From positions 1 through 10,288 of the forward strand of contig DUOU01000029.1 of NCBI GenBank assembly GCA_012838685.1: a DNA stretch of 10,288 bases. The letters are read 5' to 3'. Source of the stretch: Bacteroidota bacterium (lineage in GTDB: Bacteria; Bacteroidota; Bacteroidia; Bacteroidales; VadinHA17). Shown here piece by piece: positions 1 to 7,146 of the stretch. The position numbers and the translations under genes are program-made. Numbering within the stretch: the first letter of the stretch is position 1; each line of letters starts with the position of its first letter. Under the pieces are notes generated by a model, which ran no database searches, was not told the DNA's origin, and saw only the letters and a list, made by a program, of their open reading frames with translations.

Positions 1-583
1 ATTTCAACCTTTTTACCTCATTACGTCTCATCCTGACAACTCCTGAACGCACCTTTGGAGGAGGGGTAAAAAGATTCGCCTCAACAGTAAACAGGTATTC
101 CGTGGAATAGAAAGCCTGCAACAAAACACTTGATATCCCATAAATCCTGGAACCGGGAACGGCACAAATCCTTTCGGCGACCTCCTTCTGAAACATGCCA
201 CAAAGTTCAACTACTTTTTCCTTATACTCCAGGCACCTGAAAAGTATCTGTGACGAAATATTGTATGGAAAATTGCCAACAATAGCCATTTTCCCCGAAA
301 AATGTTGGTTCAAATCCATCGATAGAAAATCGCCGCGAATTATACCCCTCATTTCCGGATACTTTTTCTTGATATAAGCAAAAGACTCGTAATCAATCTC
401 TATAACCTTAAAGTCCTCAAAACCCCTTTTGATCAAATAGTCTGTCAGTACCCCCATACCCGGACCAATTTCCAGAACCGACGAATAACCCTCCCCGGTA
501 AGAGTAGCGGATATCGCCTCCGCCGTCTTGTTATCGTTAAGGAAATGTTGCCCCAGGCTTTTCTTTGGTCTGACATTTTTCAT
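1..583 (-). CDS. rsmA: 16S rRNA (adenine-N6) dimethyltransferase RsmA/KsgA, C-terminal part outside window
   Basis: Uses S-adenosylmethionine to dimethylate two adjacent adenines in the 3' terminal helix of 16S rRNA, a late step and checkpoint in 30S assembly in the cytoplasm. The window holds the first 194 codons; the family is usually about 260-270 residues, so most of the Rossmann-like methyltransferase domain is present and the helical C-terminal domain is lost past the left edge. Visible motifs are the N-terminal KKSLGQHFL (residues 7-15), the SAM-binding motif EIGPGMG (38-44), the acidic end of the next strand (IEID, 61-64), GDF (84-86), the catalytic NFPY (104-107, the NxPY motif) and FTPPPKV (172-178). 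I start it at the ATG at 583 because the family normally opens with a short basic stretch before LGQHF. An in-frame ATG at 655 is also open. The gene lies 75 bases after the ABC transporter on the same strand and may share its transcript. Confidence 0.95.
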   Translation of the reverse strand, partial: MKNVRPKKSLGQHFLNDNKTAEAISATLTGEGYSSVLEIGPGMGVLTDYLIKRGFEDFKVIEIDYESFAYIKKKYPEMRGIIRGDFLSMDLNQHFSGKMAIVGNFPYNISSQILFRCLEYKEKVVELCGMFQKEVAERICAVPGSRIYGISSVLLQAFYSTEYLFTVEANLFTPPPKVRSGVVRMRRNEVKRLK

Positions 584-658
584 ACTGAATCTTTGGTGTT
601 TGTTCAGTCTCTTTGGAAATTTTCGCGGCCAATTGTCATCTTTCTCGCGCCGCATAGT

Positions 659-3600
659 TTAATATCCGCTTAAATAACTTCTGTTCCTGAATTTTTTTAT
701 GAACCTGATCTTGTACTTATCAATGTACTTGATAAGCCTGAAAAGCAGATTATAATAGAGGACAACGAACAAAAAAGCGGTCATCAGCCACAAAACAATC
801 AGATTAAACCATACAGTATCTATCTCAAGAAAGGCTAACCTCTTATATGGCGCAAAAAAATGGCTCCTTCCGTTTTTGGAGGTTGGGAACATAAATATGG
901 GAGTAGCTTTTTGTATCAGCTTATCTTCCGCCTCATATATACGGGAGACCGACAGTCTGTTCAAAACTATAGATGCCAACTGCTCGTTGTGATGATTCGC
1001 TTTCAACTCCACCAATTTTTCGTTTCCCATCGATGCCACCAAATCATTGTAAACAGATTCCCTTTGCGCGATATATCGTTTCTCTTCTTGTCTGAAATGG
1101 CTTTTCAGGGTACCCAGATACTCTTTTGTCAATTTCGCCGTTAAGGAGTCGAAGGACTCATAATTAAGATTCCCGAACCAATTGCCTGTCTCTATTGCCG
1201 AGAGTGACGCGAGCTCGGGAATGTGGTAATTTAACTTCGCGAGGTTGCTGTTCACATTGTCAGAGTATTCGAGTTGTTTTCCCGCATAGAGACATTCATC
1301 GACAAAAACCTCGAGTGTGGGAATAAGAAAAGAGGCGTACCAGTCATTTTGACTGGCTCCCATTTCATCTTCAAAAAACGGTTTTTCATACTTATTGTCC
1401 CTGAACTGTCCTACACTTAAAGCTTCGTACGACCAACGGAGTGGCATAATGTCGCCCACGATCGGAACATATTCCATTTTTGAAACCGATCTGTGAAGCT
1501 CATCAAACCTTATCATTGCTCCTCCCAGCAACAGTTGGGGGACAAGAATAAATGGTATTAAAATATAGATGCTCACAGCCGATTTCATTCCGGATGAAAT
1601 GTTCAGCCCAATAAGATTTCCGCAACATGCGGTAGTAAACATCACAAGCCAGTGAAGCAAAATAGTTCCTCTTACCCCCAAAAGCAAATTGGCTACCAAT
1701 ACGAACGAAAGAGACTGTATGGCTGAAAACAAAAAAAGATAATTCAATTTTGAAACGAGATAGCTGAACCTGCTTATATTAAGAAACTTCTCTCTTTCCA
1801 AGACTTTTCTGTCACGAAATATCTCCTCAGCGCTTAACGTCAATCCGATAAACATCGCGACCACAACCGACATAAATAAAAACACCGGATAGTTCTTATT
1901 GGTAGAAAACTGGTATACACCATTTTCATGGTACATTGATATATAACCCAATATCAAGGCCAGTAGTGGCGCCTCCAGGAGGTTAATGGTCATATATTGT
2001 TTATCGGCCAGTTTTCTGGTGAGATTTCTTTTGATGAAAGTCCGTATCTGATTTTTTCTCGATGGCACATTGAAATTGCTTTTTGGAACCTCAATAACAG
2101 GGGGAGGCCCATCCAAAACAGGCATCATTTTCTTTCTGTACCTATTGTGCCACTCTTCGGGACTTACCTGGCGTTCTTTTTGGGGCATCCCATTTTCGTC
2201 GATTACTTTTACCTCAACAATCTGCAAGAGCTGGTCTGTCTCTATATTGCCACAGTTGGGACATTCACTCTCAGCGGCATTGGCCTGGGACGTCTCCGTC
2301 TTAAAATAGACCAGAGCCTCAACGGGATCACCATCATAAATCATATATCCCCCCTTATCCAGTAGCCACAGTTTGTCGAACATTTTCAAAATGTCGGACG
2401 ATGGTTGGTGGATGATGGCGAAAACAAGCTTTCCGTCCAAAGCCTGTTCTTTTAAGAGGTTCATAACGTTCTGGGAGTCGAATGACGACAATCCTGATGT
2501 TGGCTCATCGACAAACAGCACACGAGGTTCTCTCATAAGTTCCAGTCCTATGTTCAGTCTTTTTCTCTGTCCGCCGCTAACTTTTTTGTTAAGCAAATCG
2601 CCTACCTGGAGATCTTTTATCTCATATAGGTCAAGGTCTTTGAGTACTTTGTCAACACTCTCCCGCAACTGTTCTTCAGTATAATTTCCGAAACAGAGTC
2701 GCGCATTGAAATATAAATTCTGATATACTGTCAGCTCTTCAATCAACATATCATCCTGCGGAACATATCCTATCAACCCTTTTATTTCTCCACCTTCGGC
2801 ATGGATATCATATCCGTTTATATAAATAGCCCCTTTTGTGGGTTTAATTTTCCCGTGCAGCAGATTAAGCATCGTGGTTTTACCAACCCCACTTCCACCC
2901 ATGATGGCGATCATACAGCCAGATTCGACCCTGAAGTTGTAATCCTGCACTCCATTCTTGGAGTTTTTGAAATGATACTCCAGATTATGTCCCTCAAAAA
3001 CAACCTTATCGGTAATCTCTTTCAGAGCGAACTGCTTGAAAATTTTGGAATAATAGATCGGCTCTATACCCAGACCCTTGATGTTCACGCCTCTCTCAAG
3101 AAGATAAGGACTGAAGGCAACAATATCCCTGCCTTTGAAATAAAGCGTGAGAGAACCGTGGTAGACAAACAAAAGAGCTCCGGTGCTTTCAAAATATAGA
3201 ACAACTATATAACCTTTAAGCCCTTTGATTGTCATATGTCTCCATAAACCATAGTTCTTAAACTCCTCGCCAATATTGTAATCGTCATCTTTCTTTTCAC
3301 CCTCTATGATGAGGAGCGCATCAGCCGATATCTCATCAAGAGACCTGCCCATCATAAAGGCGTAGGCATTGTCGTACTCTTTTTTGGGAATATTGAATGT
3401 TTTGGCGACTATGTCAACTATTATCTTCTCCTGATAATTTATGTCTCCGTCCTCAAAAGCAAACGCCAACAGTTGAAGGAACACGTTCATCCTCTCCTCC
3501 AAAAAGAGTCCTTTCTTGATTTGTCGGCATGTATTGGTTATCTGGAAAGATATCAGGGAATTTTCATCCGCCAATTCCGAACTATCAAGATTTTTTAGTT

Positions 3601-3784
3601 CCCGCGCATAAAAGTCGAGGTTGTTTTCAAAAAGGGCGTAATACTCCTCTTCCAGTTCACGGTTAAGGTACCTCCTGAGATAACTTCTGAGTATTTTTTT
3701 TCCTCTCGAGGTAATACCAACAGGATTGACCGTCGATATAATCGCAAAAATATGGATCAAAGCCAGAAGAACCGATTCCCTCAT
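659..3784 (-). CDS. ABCG-like ABC transporter with N-terminal TerB-like domain (ATPase fused to membrane domain)
   Basis: A 1041-residue protein with ATPase and permease in one chain, ATPase first as in the ABCG/White group. Order: a hydrophobic stretch (about 4-20); a helical TerB-like region (about 50-147) with the DGDINYQE motif (112-119); a probably beta-rich segment (about 185-250) that may be FHA-like; the nucleotide-binding domain (about 258-490) with Walker A GGSGVGKT (296-303), Q-loop Gln343, signature SGGQ (403-406), Walker B with DEP (426-428) and H-loop His459; a linker with a single CPNC pair (508-511); five membrane segments (about 600-756); a loop of about 230 residues rich in helix (about 757-988) that should face the periplasm; and a last membrane segment (about 990-1014). 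All ATPase motifs are intact, so it should be active, probably as a homodimer. The substrate cannot be told. It follows the lipoprotein gene and an intrinsic terminator and precedes rsmA. The start follows AGAAAGAT, a weak purine-rich site. Confidence 0.9.
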   Translation of the reverse strand: MRESVLLALIHIFAIISTVNPVGITSRGKKILRSYLRRYLNRELEEEYYALFENNLDFYARELKNLDSSELADENSLISFQITNTCRQIKKGLFLEERMNVFLQLLAFAFEDGDINYQEKIIVDIVAKTFNIPKKEYDNAYAFMMGRSLDEISADALLIIEGEKKDDDYNIGEEFKNYGLWRHMTIKGLKGYIVVLYFESTGALLFVYHGSLTLYFKGRDIVAFSPYLLERGVNIKGLGIEPIYYSKIFKQFALKEITDKVVFEGHNLEYHFKNSKNGVQDYNFRVESGCMIAIMGGSGVGKTTMLNLLHGKIKPTKGAIYINGYDIHAEGGEIKGLIGYVPQDDMLIEELTVYQNLYFNARLCFGNYTEEQLRESVDKVLKDLDLYEIKDLQVGDLLNKKVSGGQRKRLNIGLELMREPRVLFVDEPTSGLSSFDSQNVMNLLKEQALDGKLVFAIIHQPSSDILKMFDKLWLLDKGGYMIYDGDPVEALVYFKTETSQANAAESECPNCGNIETDQLLQIVEVKVIDENGMPQKERQVSPEEWHNRYRKKMMPVLDGPPPVIEVPKSNFNVPSRKNQIRTFIKRNLTRKLADKQYMTINLLEAPLLALILGYISMYHENGVYQFSTNKNYPVFLFMSVVVAMFIGLTLSAEEIFRDRKVLEREKFLNISRFSYLVSKLNYLFLFSAIQSLSFVLVANLLLGVRGTILLHWLVMFTTACCGNLIGLNISSGMKSAVSIYILIPFILVPQLLLGGAMIRFDELHRSVSKMEYVPIVGDIMPLRWSYEALSVGQFRDNKYEKPFFEDEMGASQNDWYASFLIPTLEVFVDECLYAGKQLEYSDNVNSNLAKLNYHIPELASLSAIETGNWFGNLNYESFDSLTAKLTKEYLGTLKSHFRQEEKRYIAQRESVYNDLVASMGNEKLVELKANHHNEQLASIVLNRLSVSRIYEAEDKLIQKATPIFMFPTSKNGRSHFFAPYKRLAFLEIDTVWFNLIVLWLMTAFLFVVLYYNLLFRLIKYIDKYKIRFIKKFRNRSYLSGY

Positions 3785-3792
3785 ATCTTTCT

Positions 3793-3833
3793 AAAAAAAA
3801 GAGACTGCCAGAAACAAGAATCCTGACAGTCTC
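3793..3833 (-). terminator. Intrinsic terminator between the lipoprotein and ABC transporter genes
   Basis: Read on the minus strand, GAGACTGTCAG (3833-3823) pairs with CTGGCAGTCTC (3811-3801): an 11-base-pair stem with one G-U wobble and an 11-base loop. Eight T residues (3800-3793) follow at once. This is a textbook Rho-independent terminator, placed 19 bases after the lipoprotein stop codon. Its T tract ends nine bases before the transporter ATG at 3784, so the terminator fills most of the intergenic space. It should separate the lipoprotein transcript from the transporter transcript, at least in part. On the plus strand the hairpin has no T tract, so it acts in one direction. Confidence 0.88.
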
Positions 3834-3852
3834 AAATATGTTATAGTGAAAC

Positions 3853-4674
3853 TTACTGTACTATCTGTTCGCGAACATCTTCAATAGCAAGCGTGATGTC
3901 CTTGATATCCTGTTCAGTCAAACTTGTTCCCAATCCAGCGTAAACAGCTTTGATTGGTTCTACTTTTCGTAAAAAATCGGCCATTATCGGATCACTTGAA
4001 TAGGGCTGTGACAACTCGATCAGAACTTCAAACGAATTTTTTTGTTCCAGGAGGTTCTTTGAAATTCCGGGCAATTGGTGGGTCAACTCGGAAACGTGGG
4101 TTGTAAGGTACATGCCCTCGACCCATGCTCCACCTACAACAAGCAAAGCGAGTACTTGCTGGTCATTGTCGGATAAAAACGCATATGTTTCGTCAAAAGC
4201 GGTTGTCAATATTGACACCAACTCATCTTTATTGTCATAATTATCCTTGATCCTGTCATATAATGTTTCATCATAAATCTGCGACATGTTCAACTCACCG
4301 GCCAAGTTCCTTATAACATCAAGATAATTGATAACCTCTTGCTGCATGTTGTAAAGAGTAGCGTAACTCAGATCCCCGCCATATACACCAAGATTCAATG
4401 CCCTTGAAGAGCTGCTTATATATTTGGATGCGTTGTCGGTTGGATTGGAGACACCTATAATATAGCCTATCTCATAGTCGGTTAGCATACTAACTACCTC
4501 TGCGGAAGAAGGTAGTGGATAAACGTTGGCCGCTATCTCACCTTGAACTATCTGTACCTGTTCCATCTCTATCTGTTTTTGTCCTTCTCTAGAAGCTCTG
4601 TTTTTGCAGGAAGTTACGCCAAGAAAAGCAACAAACAACGCTGGAACTAAAACTAATGCTATCGTTTTTTTCAT
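3853..4674 (-). CDS. Predicted lipoprotein of unknown function, Bacteroidota-type
   Basis: A 273-residue protein that begins with a lipoprotein signal: MKK, a hydrophobic core (residues 5-20) and a lipobox GVTSC with the lipidated Cys at 23. It should be exported and anchored to a membrane facing the periplasm. The ATG at 4674 is preferred over an in-frame ATG 17 codons upstream because only the shorter form puts the signal peptide at the N-terminus. The mature part looks mostly helical, with no cofactor or metal motif that I can name. Two stretches look conserved: RALNLGVYGGDLSYATLYN (91-109) and VVGGAWVEGMYL (179-190). From memory, similar proteins occur across Bacteroidota as hypothetical proteins; I know of no assigned function. 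It lies 68 bases upstream of the ABC transporter on the same strand, so it could be a periplasmic partner, but the strong terminator between them argues against simple co-expression. It is divergent from the PatB-like gene. Confidence 0.85.
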   Translation of the reverse strand: MKKTIALVLVPALFVAFLGVTSCKNRASREGQKQIEMEQVQIVQGEIAANVYPLPSSAEVVSMLTDYEIGYIIGVSNPTDNASKYISSSSRALNLGVYGGDLSYATLYNMQQEVINYLDVIRNLAGELNMSQIYDETLYDRIKDNYDNKDELVSILTTAFDETYAFLSDNDQQVLALLVVGGAWVEGMYLTTHVSELTHQLPGISKNLLEQKNSFEVLIELSQPYSSDPIMADFLRKVEPIKAVYAGLGTSLTEQDIKDITLAIEDVREQIVQ

Positions 4675-4693
4675 GTCAAAATAGGGTTTATAA

Positions 4694-4770
4694 AATTTGC
4701 AAAAAAATCGGTGGTAAAAGTACAAATTATTTTCTTATGTAAGGGGTTTCATCTGTTTAATTTGCAAAAA
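4694..4770. repeat. Two direct copies of a 12-base repeat with a palindromic core
   Basis: AATTTGCAAAAA occurs at 4694-4705 and again at 4759-4770, 65 bases apart start to start, about six helical turns. Each copy holds the perfect 8-base palindrome TTTGCAAA (4696-4703 and 4761-4768). The second copy also sits between TTTAA and TTAAA. They lie on either side of the possible lipoprotein -7 box and could be operator sites, but in AT-rich DNA such a repeat can arise by chance. Confidence 0.35.
4715..4722 (-). promoter_or_regulatory. Possible -7 box for the lipoprotein gene
   Basis: Read on the minus strand, TACTTTTA matches TAnnTTTG at seven of eight positions and is followed by CCACC. It would start a transcript near 4708, about 34 bases before the lipoprotein ATG at 4674. 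No TTTG is found at the -33 distance, so this is a weak call. Confidence 0.25.
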
Positions 4771-4847
4771 TTAAATCTACTATGTGTCTATTTTAAGATT
4801 CAGCCAATAAAATTGATGCTTACTGGCAGGTTATCGCTTCTTTTTTG

Positions 4848-4855
4848 TAACTTTG
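4848..4855 (+). promoter_or_regulatory. Bacteroidota-type -7 promoter box for the PatB-like operon
   Basis: TAACTTTG matches the Bacteroidota primary sigma -7 consensus TAnnTTTG exactly and is followed by CGGCC. Transcription would start near 4862, about 17 bases before the ATG at 4879. The -33 element (TTTG, 19-21 bases upstream) is poor: the nearest candidate is ACTG at 4822-4825, with a 22-base spacer. The box decides the start of the downstream gene, since an upstream start would lie before the transcript. Confidence 0.55.
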
Positions 4856-4878
4856 CGGCCTTGAATAAATCATCATTA

Positions 4879-6057
4879 ATGGGGTGGAATTTTGATGAGC
4901 CGGTCAGCAGAAAAGGCACCAGTTGCTTAAAGTACGATCTTGCTGCCGAGGTGTTCGGTAAAGAGGATATTATTCCGCTGTGGGTAGCCGACATGGACTT
5001 TAAAACTCCCGATTTTATTCTGGATAAATTTCGGGAACGGATAGAGCACGGAGTATTCGGTTATACCTACAGAGACGACGAATATTACCAGTCGATTATC
5101 GATTGGATGGAGAGACGTCATCAATGGAAAATAAAAAAAGAGTGGATATTATTCACTCCGGGTGTTGTATCGGCCTTGAACTTCGCCATACTGACTTTTA
5201 CCGGGCCAGGTGACTCCATAATTGTACAAACCCCCGTATATCCTCCCGTTTTTTCATCGGTTTCAGCTCATAACCGAAATTTGATCATAAACCAACTAAC
5301 CAACGACAATGGTAGATGGAAAATGGATATAGATTCATTCGAAGCCAGTATTACCGGCAATACAAAGATGTTTATCCTAACAAGTCCCCATAATCCGGTA
5401 GGAAGAGTATGGAGCAAGGAAGAGTTGGGCAGGATAGCCGACATATGCCTCAAAAACAATATACTGATCCTTTCTGATGATATACATTGCGACCTTTTGC
5501 TTCCGGGAAACAGACATACTCCCATAGCTACCCTGGGCGATGAGATAGCCGACCTGTCCATTACCTGCACAGCGCCAAGCAAAACATTCAATGTGGCCGG
5601 TTTATCAACATCGGCCATAATCATTCCCAATGGGGAAATCAGAAAAAAATTCAAGGACATGGCAAAAAACCTACATGTTTCCAACGGCAACCTTTTCGGT
5701 TCCATTGCCCTCACCGAAGCTTTTACAAATGGCGACGAATGGTTGGACGCATTAATGGATTATATTGCCGACAATATGAAGTTTGTATCCGATTTCCTCG
5801 CTGATAGGATACCCGAGATCGTTCCATCCAGTTTAGAGGCCACCTTTTTGATGTGGCTGGACTGCAGGAGCCTGAATTTATCGGATGAGGGCCTGAAAAC
5901 ACTTTTTGTGGACAAGGCTGGTGTTGGCATGAACATGGGATCGAATTTCGGTAGAGGTGGGGAGGGATTTATGAGAATGAATATTGGCACACAAAGAGCT
6001 GTCATTGAGAAAGCATTGACAAGGATTGAAAAGGCAGTCGCATCACTTGGAAAATAA
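4879..6057 (+). CDS. patB: PatB/MalY-type PLP-dependent C-S lyase (putative cystathionine beta-lyase)
   Basis: A 392-residue fold-type I aminotransferase-class enzyme of the PatB/MalY family. Members cleave the C-S bond of cystathionine or cysteine conjugates to give homocysteine or a thiol, pyruvate and ammonia. In the sequence: the N-terminal LWVADMDF (34-41) typical of the family, FGYTYRD (60-66), the substrate-domain TPVYPPV (118-124), the PLP-binding SPHNPVGR (169-176), SDDIHCDL (199-206) whose Asp pairs with the pyridine nitrogen, the Schiff-base lysine K235 in APSKTFN, and the carboxylate-binding Arg366 in MRMN. Length is normal for the family. The ATG at 4879 gives the family's usual MGWNFDEPVSR-like opening and follows a good -7 box by 23 bases. 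It is the first gene of a tight plus-strand run, nine bases before carA. The exact substrate (cystathionine or another C-S compound) cannot be read from sequence. Confidence 0.9.
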   Translation: MGWNFDEPVSRKGTSCLKYDLAAEVFGKEDIIPLWVADMDFKTPDFILDKFRERIEHGVFGYTYRDDEYYQSIIDWMERRHQWKIKKEWILFTPGVVSALNFAILTFTGPGDSIIVQTPVYPPVFSSVSAHNRNLIINQLTNDNGRWKMDIDSFEASITGNTKMFILTSPHNPVGRVWSKEELGRIADICLKNNILILSDDIHCDLLLPGNRHTPIATLGDEIADLSITCTAPSKTFNVAGLSTSAIIIPNGEIRKKFKDMAKNLHVSNGNLFGSIALTEAFTNGDEWLDALMDYIADNMKFVSDFLADRIPEIVPSSLEATFLMWLDCRSLNLSDEGLKTLFVDKAGVGMNMGSNFGRGGEGFMRMNIGTQRAVIEKALTRIEKAVASLGK

Positions 6058-6066
6058 AAAACAAAG

Positions 6067-7146
6067 ATGGAAAAAAGAGTAAAAATAAAATTGACCCTTG
6101 AAGATGGAACGGAATTTTTTGGCGAATCCTTCGGTTCCCAGGTAGCAAAGGCTGGCGAGGTGGTTTTTAACACAGCGATGACAGGATATCCCGAAAGCCT
6201 GACCGATCCTTCTTATAGAGGCCAGATTCTCTGCTTAACATATCCCCTGGTAGGCAACTGCGGTGCTCCAAGCAAACATGAGGAAAATGAGATATTTAAG
6301 TTTTATGGGTCATCATCCATACATATTGCCGGCCTGATAGTATCTGACTACTCTTTTGAATATAGCCACTGGAACGCTGGAGAGAGTCTTGATAGTTGGT
6401 TGAAACGGAACAATGTGCCCGGAGTTTTTGGTATTGACACCAGGGCACTGACCAAGATAATAAGAGAAAAAGGATCAATGTTGGGCAAATTGGAGCCTGA
6501 AGGGGAAACAGTGGAATTTTATGATCCCAACAAGGTAAATCTTGTTGCCGAGGTGAGCACTTCCGAGAAAAAGATTTACGGAAAGGGAAAGTTTAAGATA
6601 TTGTTGATTGATTGTGGCGTGAAGTTCAGTGTCATCCGGGAACTGCTCAAACGCGATACAACAATAATCAGGGTTCCGTGGGATTATGATTTCTCAAAAG
6701 AGGATTATGACGGCCTGTTTATCTCTAACGGCCCGGGAGATCCTAAAATGTGCGGCATTACCATTGAAAACATCAGAAAAGCCTTTGAATCGGACAGACC
6801 AATATTTGGCATATGCCTTGGCAACCAGTTGATGGGATTGGCTTCCGGCGCGGATACCTATAAACTCAAGTATGGCCATAGAAGCCATAACCAGCCGGTA
6901 ATCCTGGCAGGAACAAATAAAGCGTACATCACATCACAGAACCATGGCTTCACAGTCGACAATAAAACCCTGAAAACCGATTGGGAACCATTTTTCGTCA
7001 ATATTAACGACAACACTAATGAGGGGATGCGGCATAAAACAAAACCATTCTTCTCAACGCAATTCCACCCGGGAGCTTCCGGCGGTCCAACCGATACCGA
7101 TTATCTTTTTGATCAGTTTATAGACAATATCATAGCCAGGGGTTAA
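6067..7146 (+). CDS. carA: Carbamoyl-phosphate synthase small (glutaminase) subunit, with unusual active-site residue
   Basis: Hydrolyses glutamine and passes ammonia to the large subunit CarB, which makes carbamoyl phosphate for arginine and pyrimidine synthesis in the cytoplasm. The 359 residues cover the whole family: the N-terminal CarA domain with FNTAMTGYPESLTDPSY (34-50) and the class I glutamine amidotransferase domain (from about 177). Motifs seen are SNGPGDP (220-226), the nucleophile Cys250 in GICLGNQ (248-254), GHRSHNQP (270-277), SQNHGF (290-295) and QFHPGASGGP (332-341) with the catalytic His334. The family normally reads FHPE here; in this protein the Glu of the Cys-His-Glu triad is Gly336 (codon GGA, 7072-7074). 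One base (GAA to GGA) would explain it. The gene follows the PatB-like gene by nine bases and overlaps the next gene by one (TAATG). carB is not adjacent; the window shows no large-subunit sequence. Confidence 0.95.
   Translation: MEKRVKIKLTLEDGTEFFGESFGSQVAKAGEVVFNTAMTGYPESLTDPSYRGQILCLTYPLVGNCGAPSKHEENEIFKFYGSSSIHIAGLIVSDYSFEYSHWNAGESLDSWLKRNNVPGVFGIDTRALTKIIREKGSMLGKLEPEGETVEFYDPNKVNLVAEVSTSEKKIYGKGKFKILLIDCGVKFSVIRELLKRDTTIIRVPWDYDFSKEDYDGLFISNGPGDPKMCGITIENIRKAFESDRPIFGICLGNQLMGLASGADTYKLKYGHRSHNQPVILAGTNKAYITSQNHGFTVDNKTLKTDWEPFFVNINDNTNEGMRHKTKPFFSTQFHPGASGGPTDTDYLFDQFIDNIIARG

Larger units (their letters stand above)
4675..4878. promoter_or_regulatory. Divergent intergenic region between lipoprotein and PatB-like genes
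   Basis: This 204-base AT-rich stretch separates two genes that read away from each other, so it must hold promoters for both unless one is transcribed from farther off. It contains a clear -7 type box for the plus strand, a weaker one for the minus strand, and two copies of a 12-base repeat, listed separately. The frame of the PatB-like gene stays open through it back to an ATG at 4711. That part (MVKVQIIFLCKGF and onward) resembles no domain and would contain the promoter, so I treat it as non-coding. Confidence 0.6.

Noticed and set aside
1997..3199. Several plus-strand open frames of 79-132 codons opposite the ABC transporter gene
   Set aside because: They lie wholly inside a gene with intact ATPase and membrane motifs, and their translations look like no protein family.
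4675..4725. Longer start for the lipoprotein at 4725 (17 extra residues)
   Set aside because: It would bury the lipoprotein signal peptide inside the chain. The ATG at 4674 puts MKK and the hydrophobic core at the N-terminus.
4711..4878. N-terminal extension of the PatB-like protein from an in-frame ATG at 4711 (56 extra residues)
   Set aside because: The extension resembles no part of the family, contains the -7 box at 4848-4855, and the ATG at 4879 gives the usual family N-terminus.
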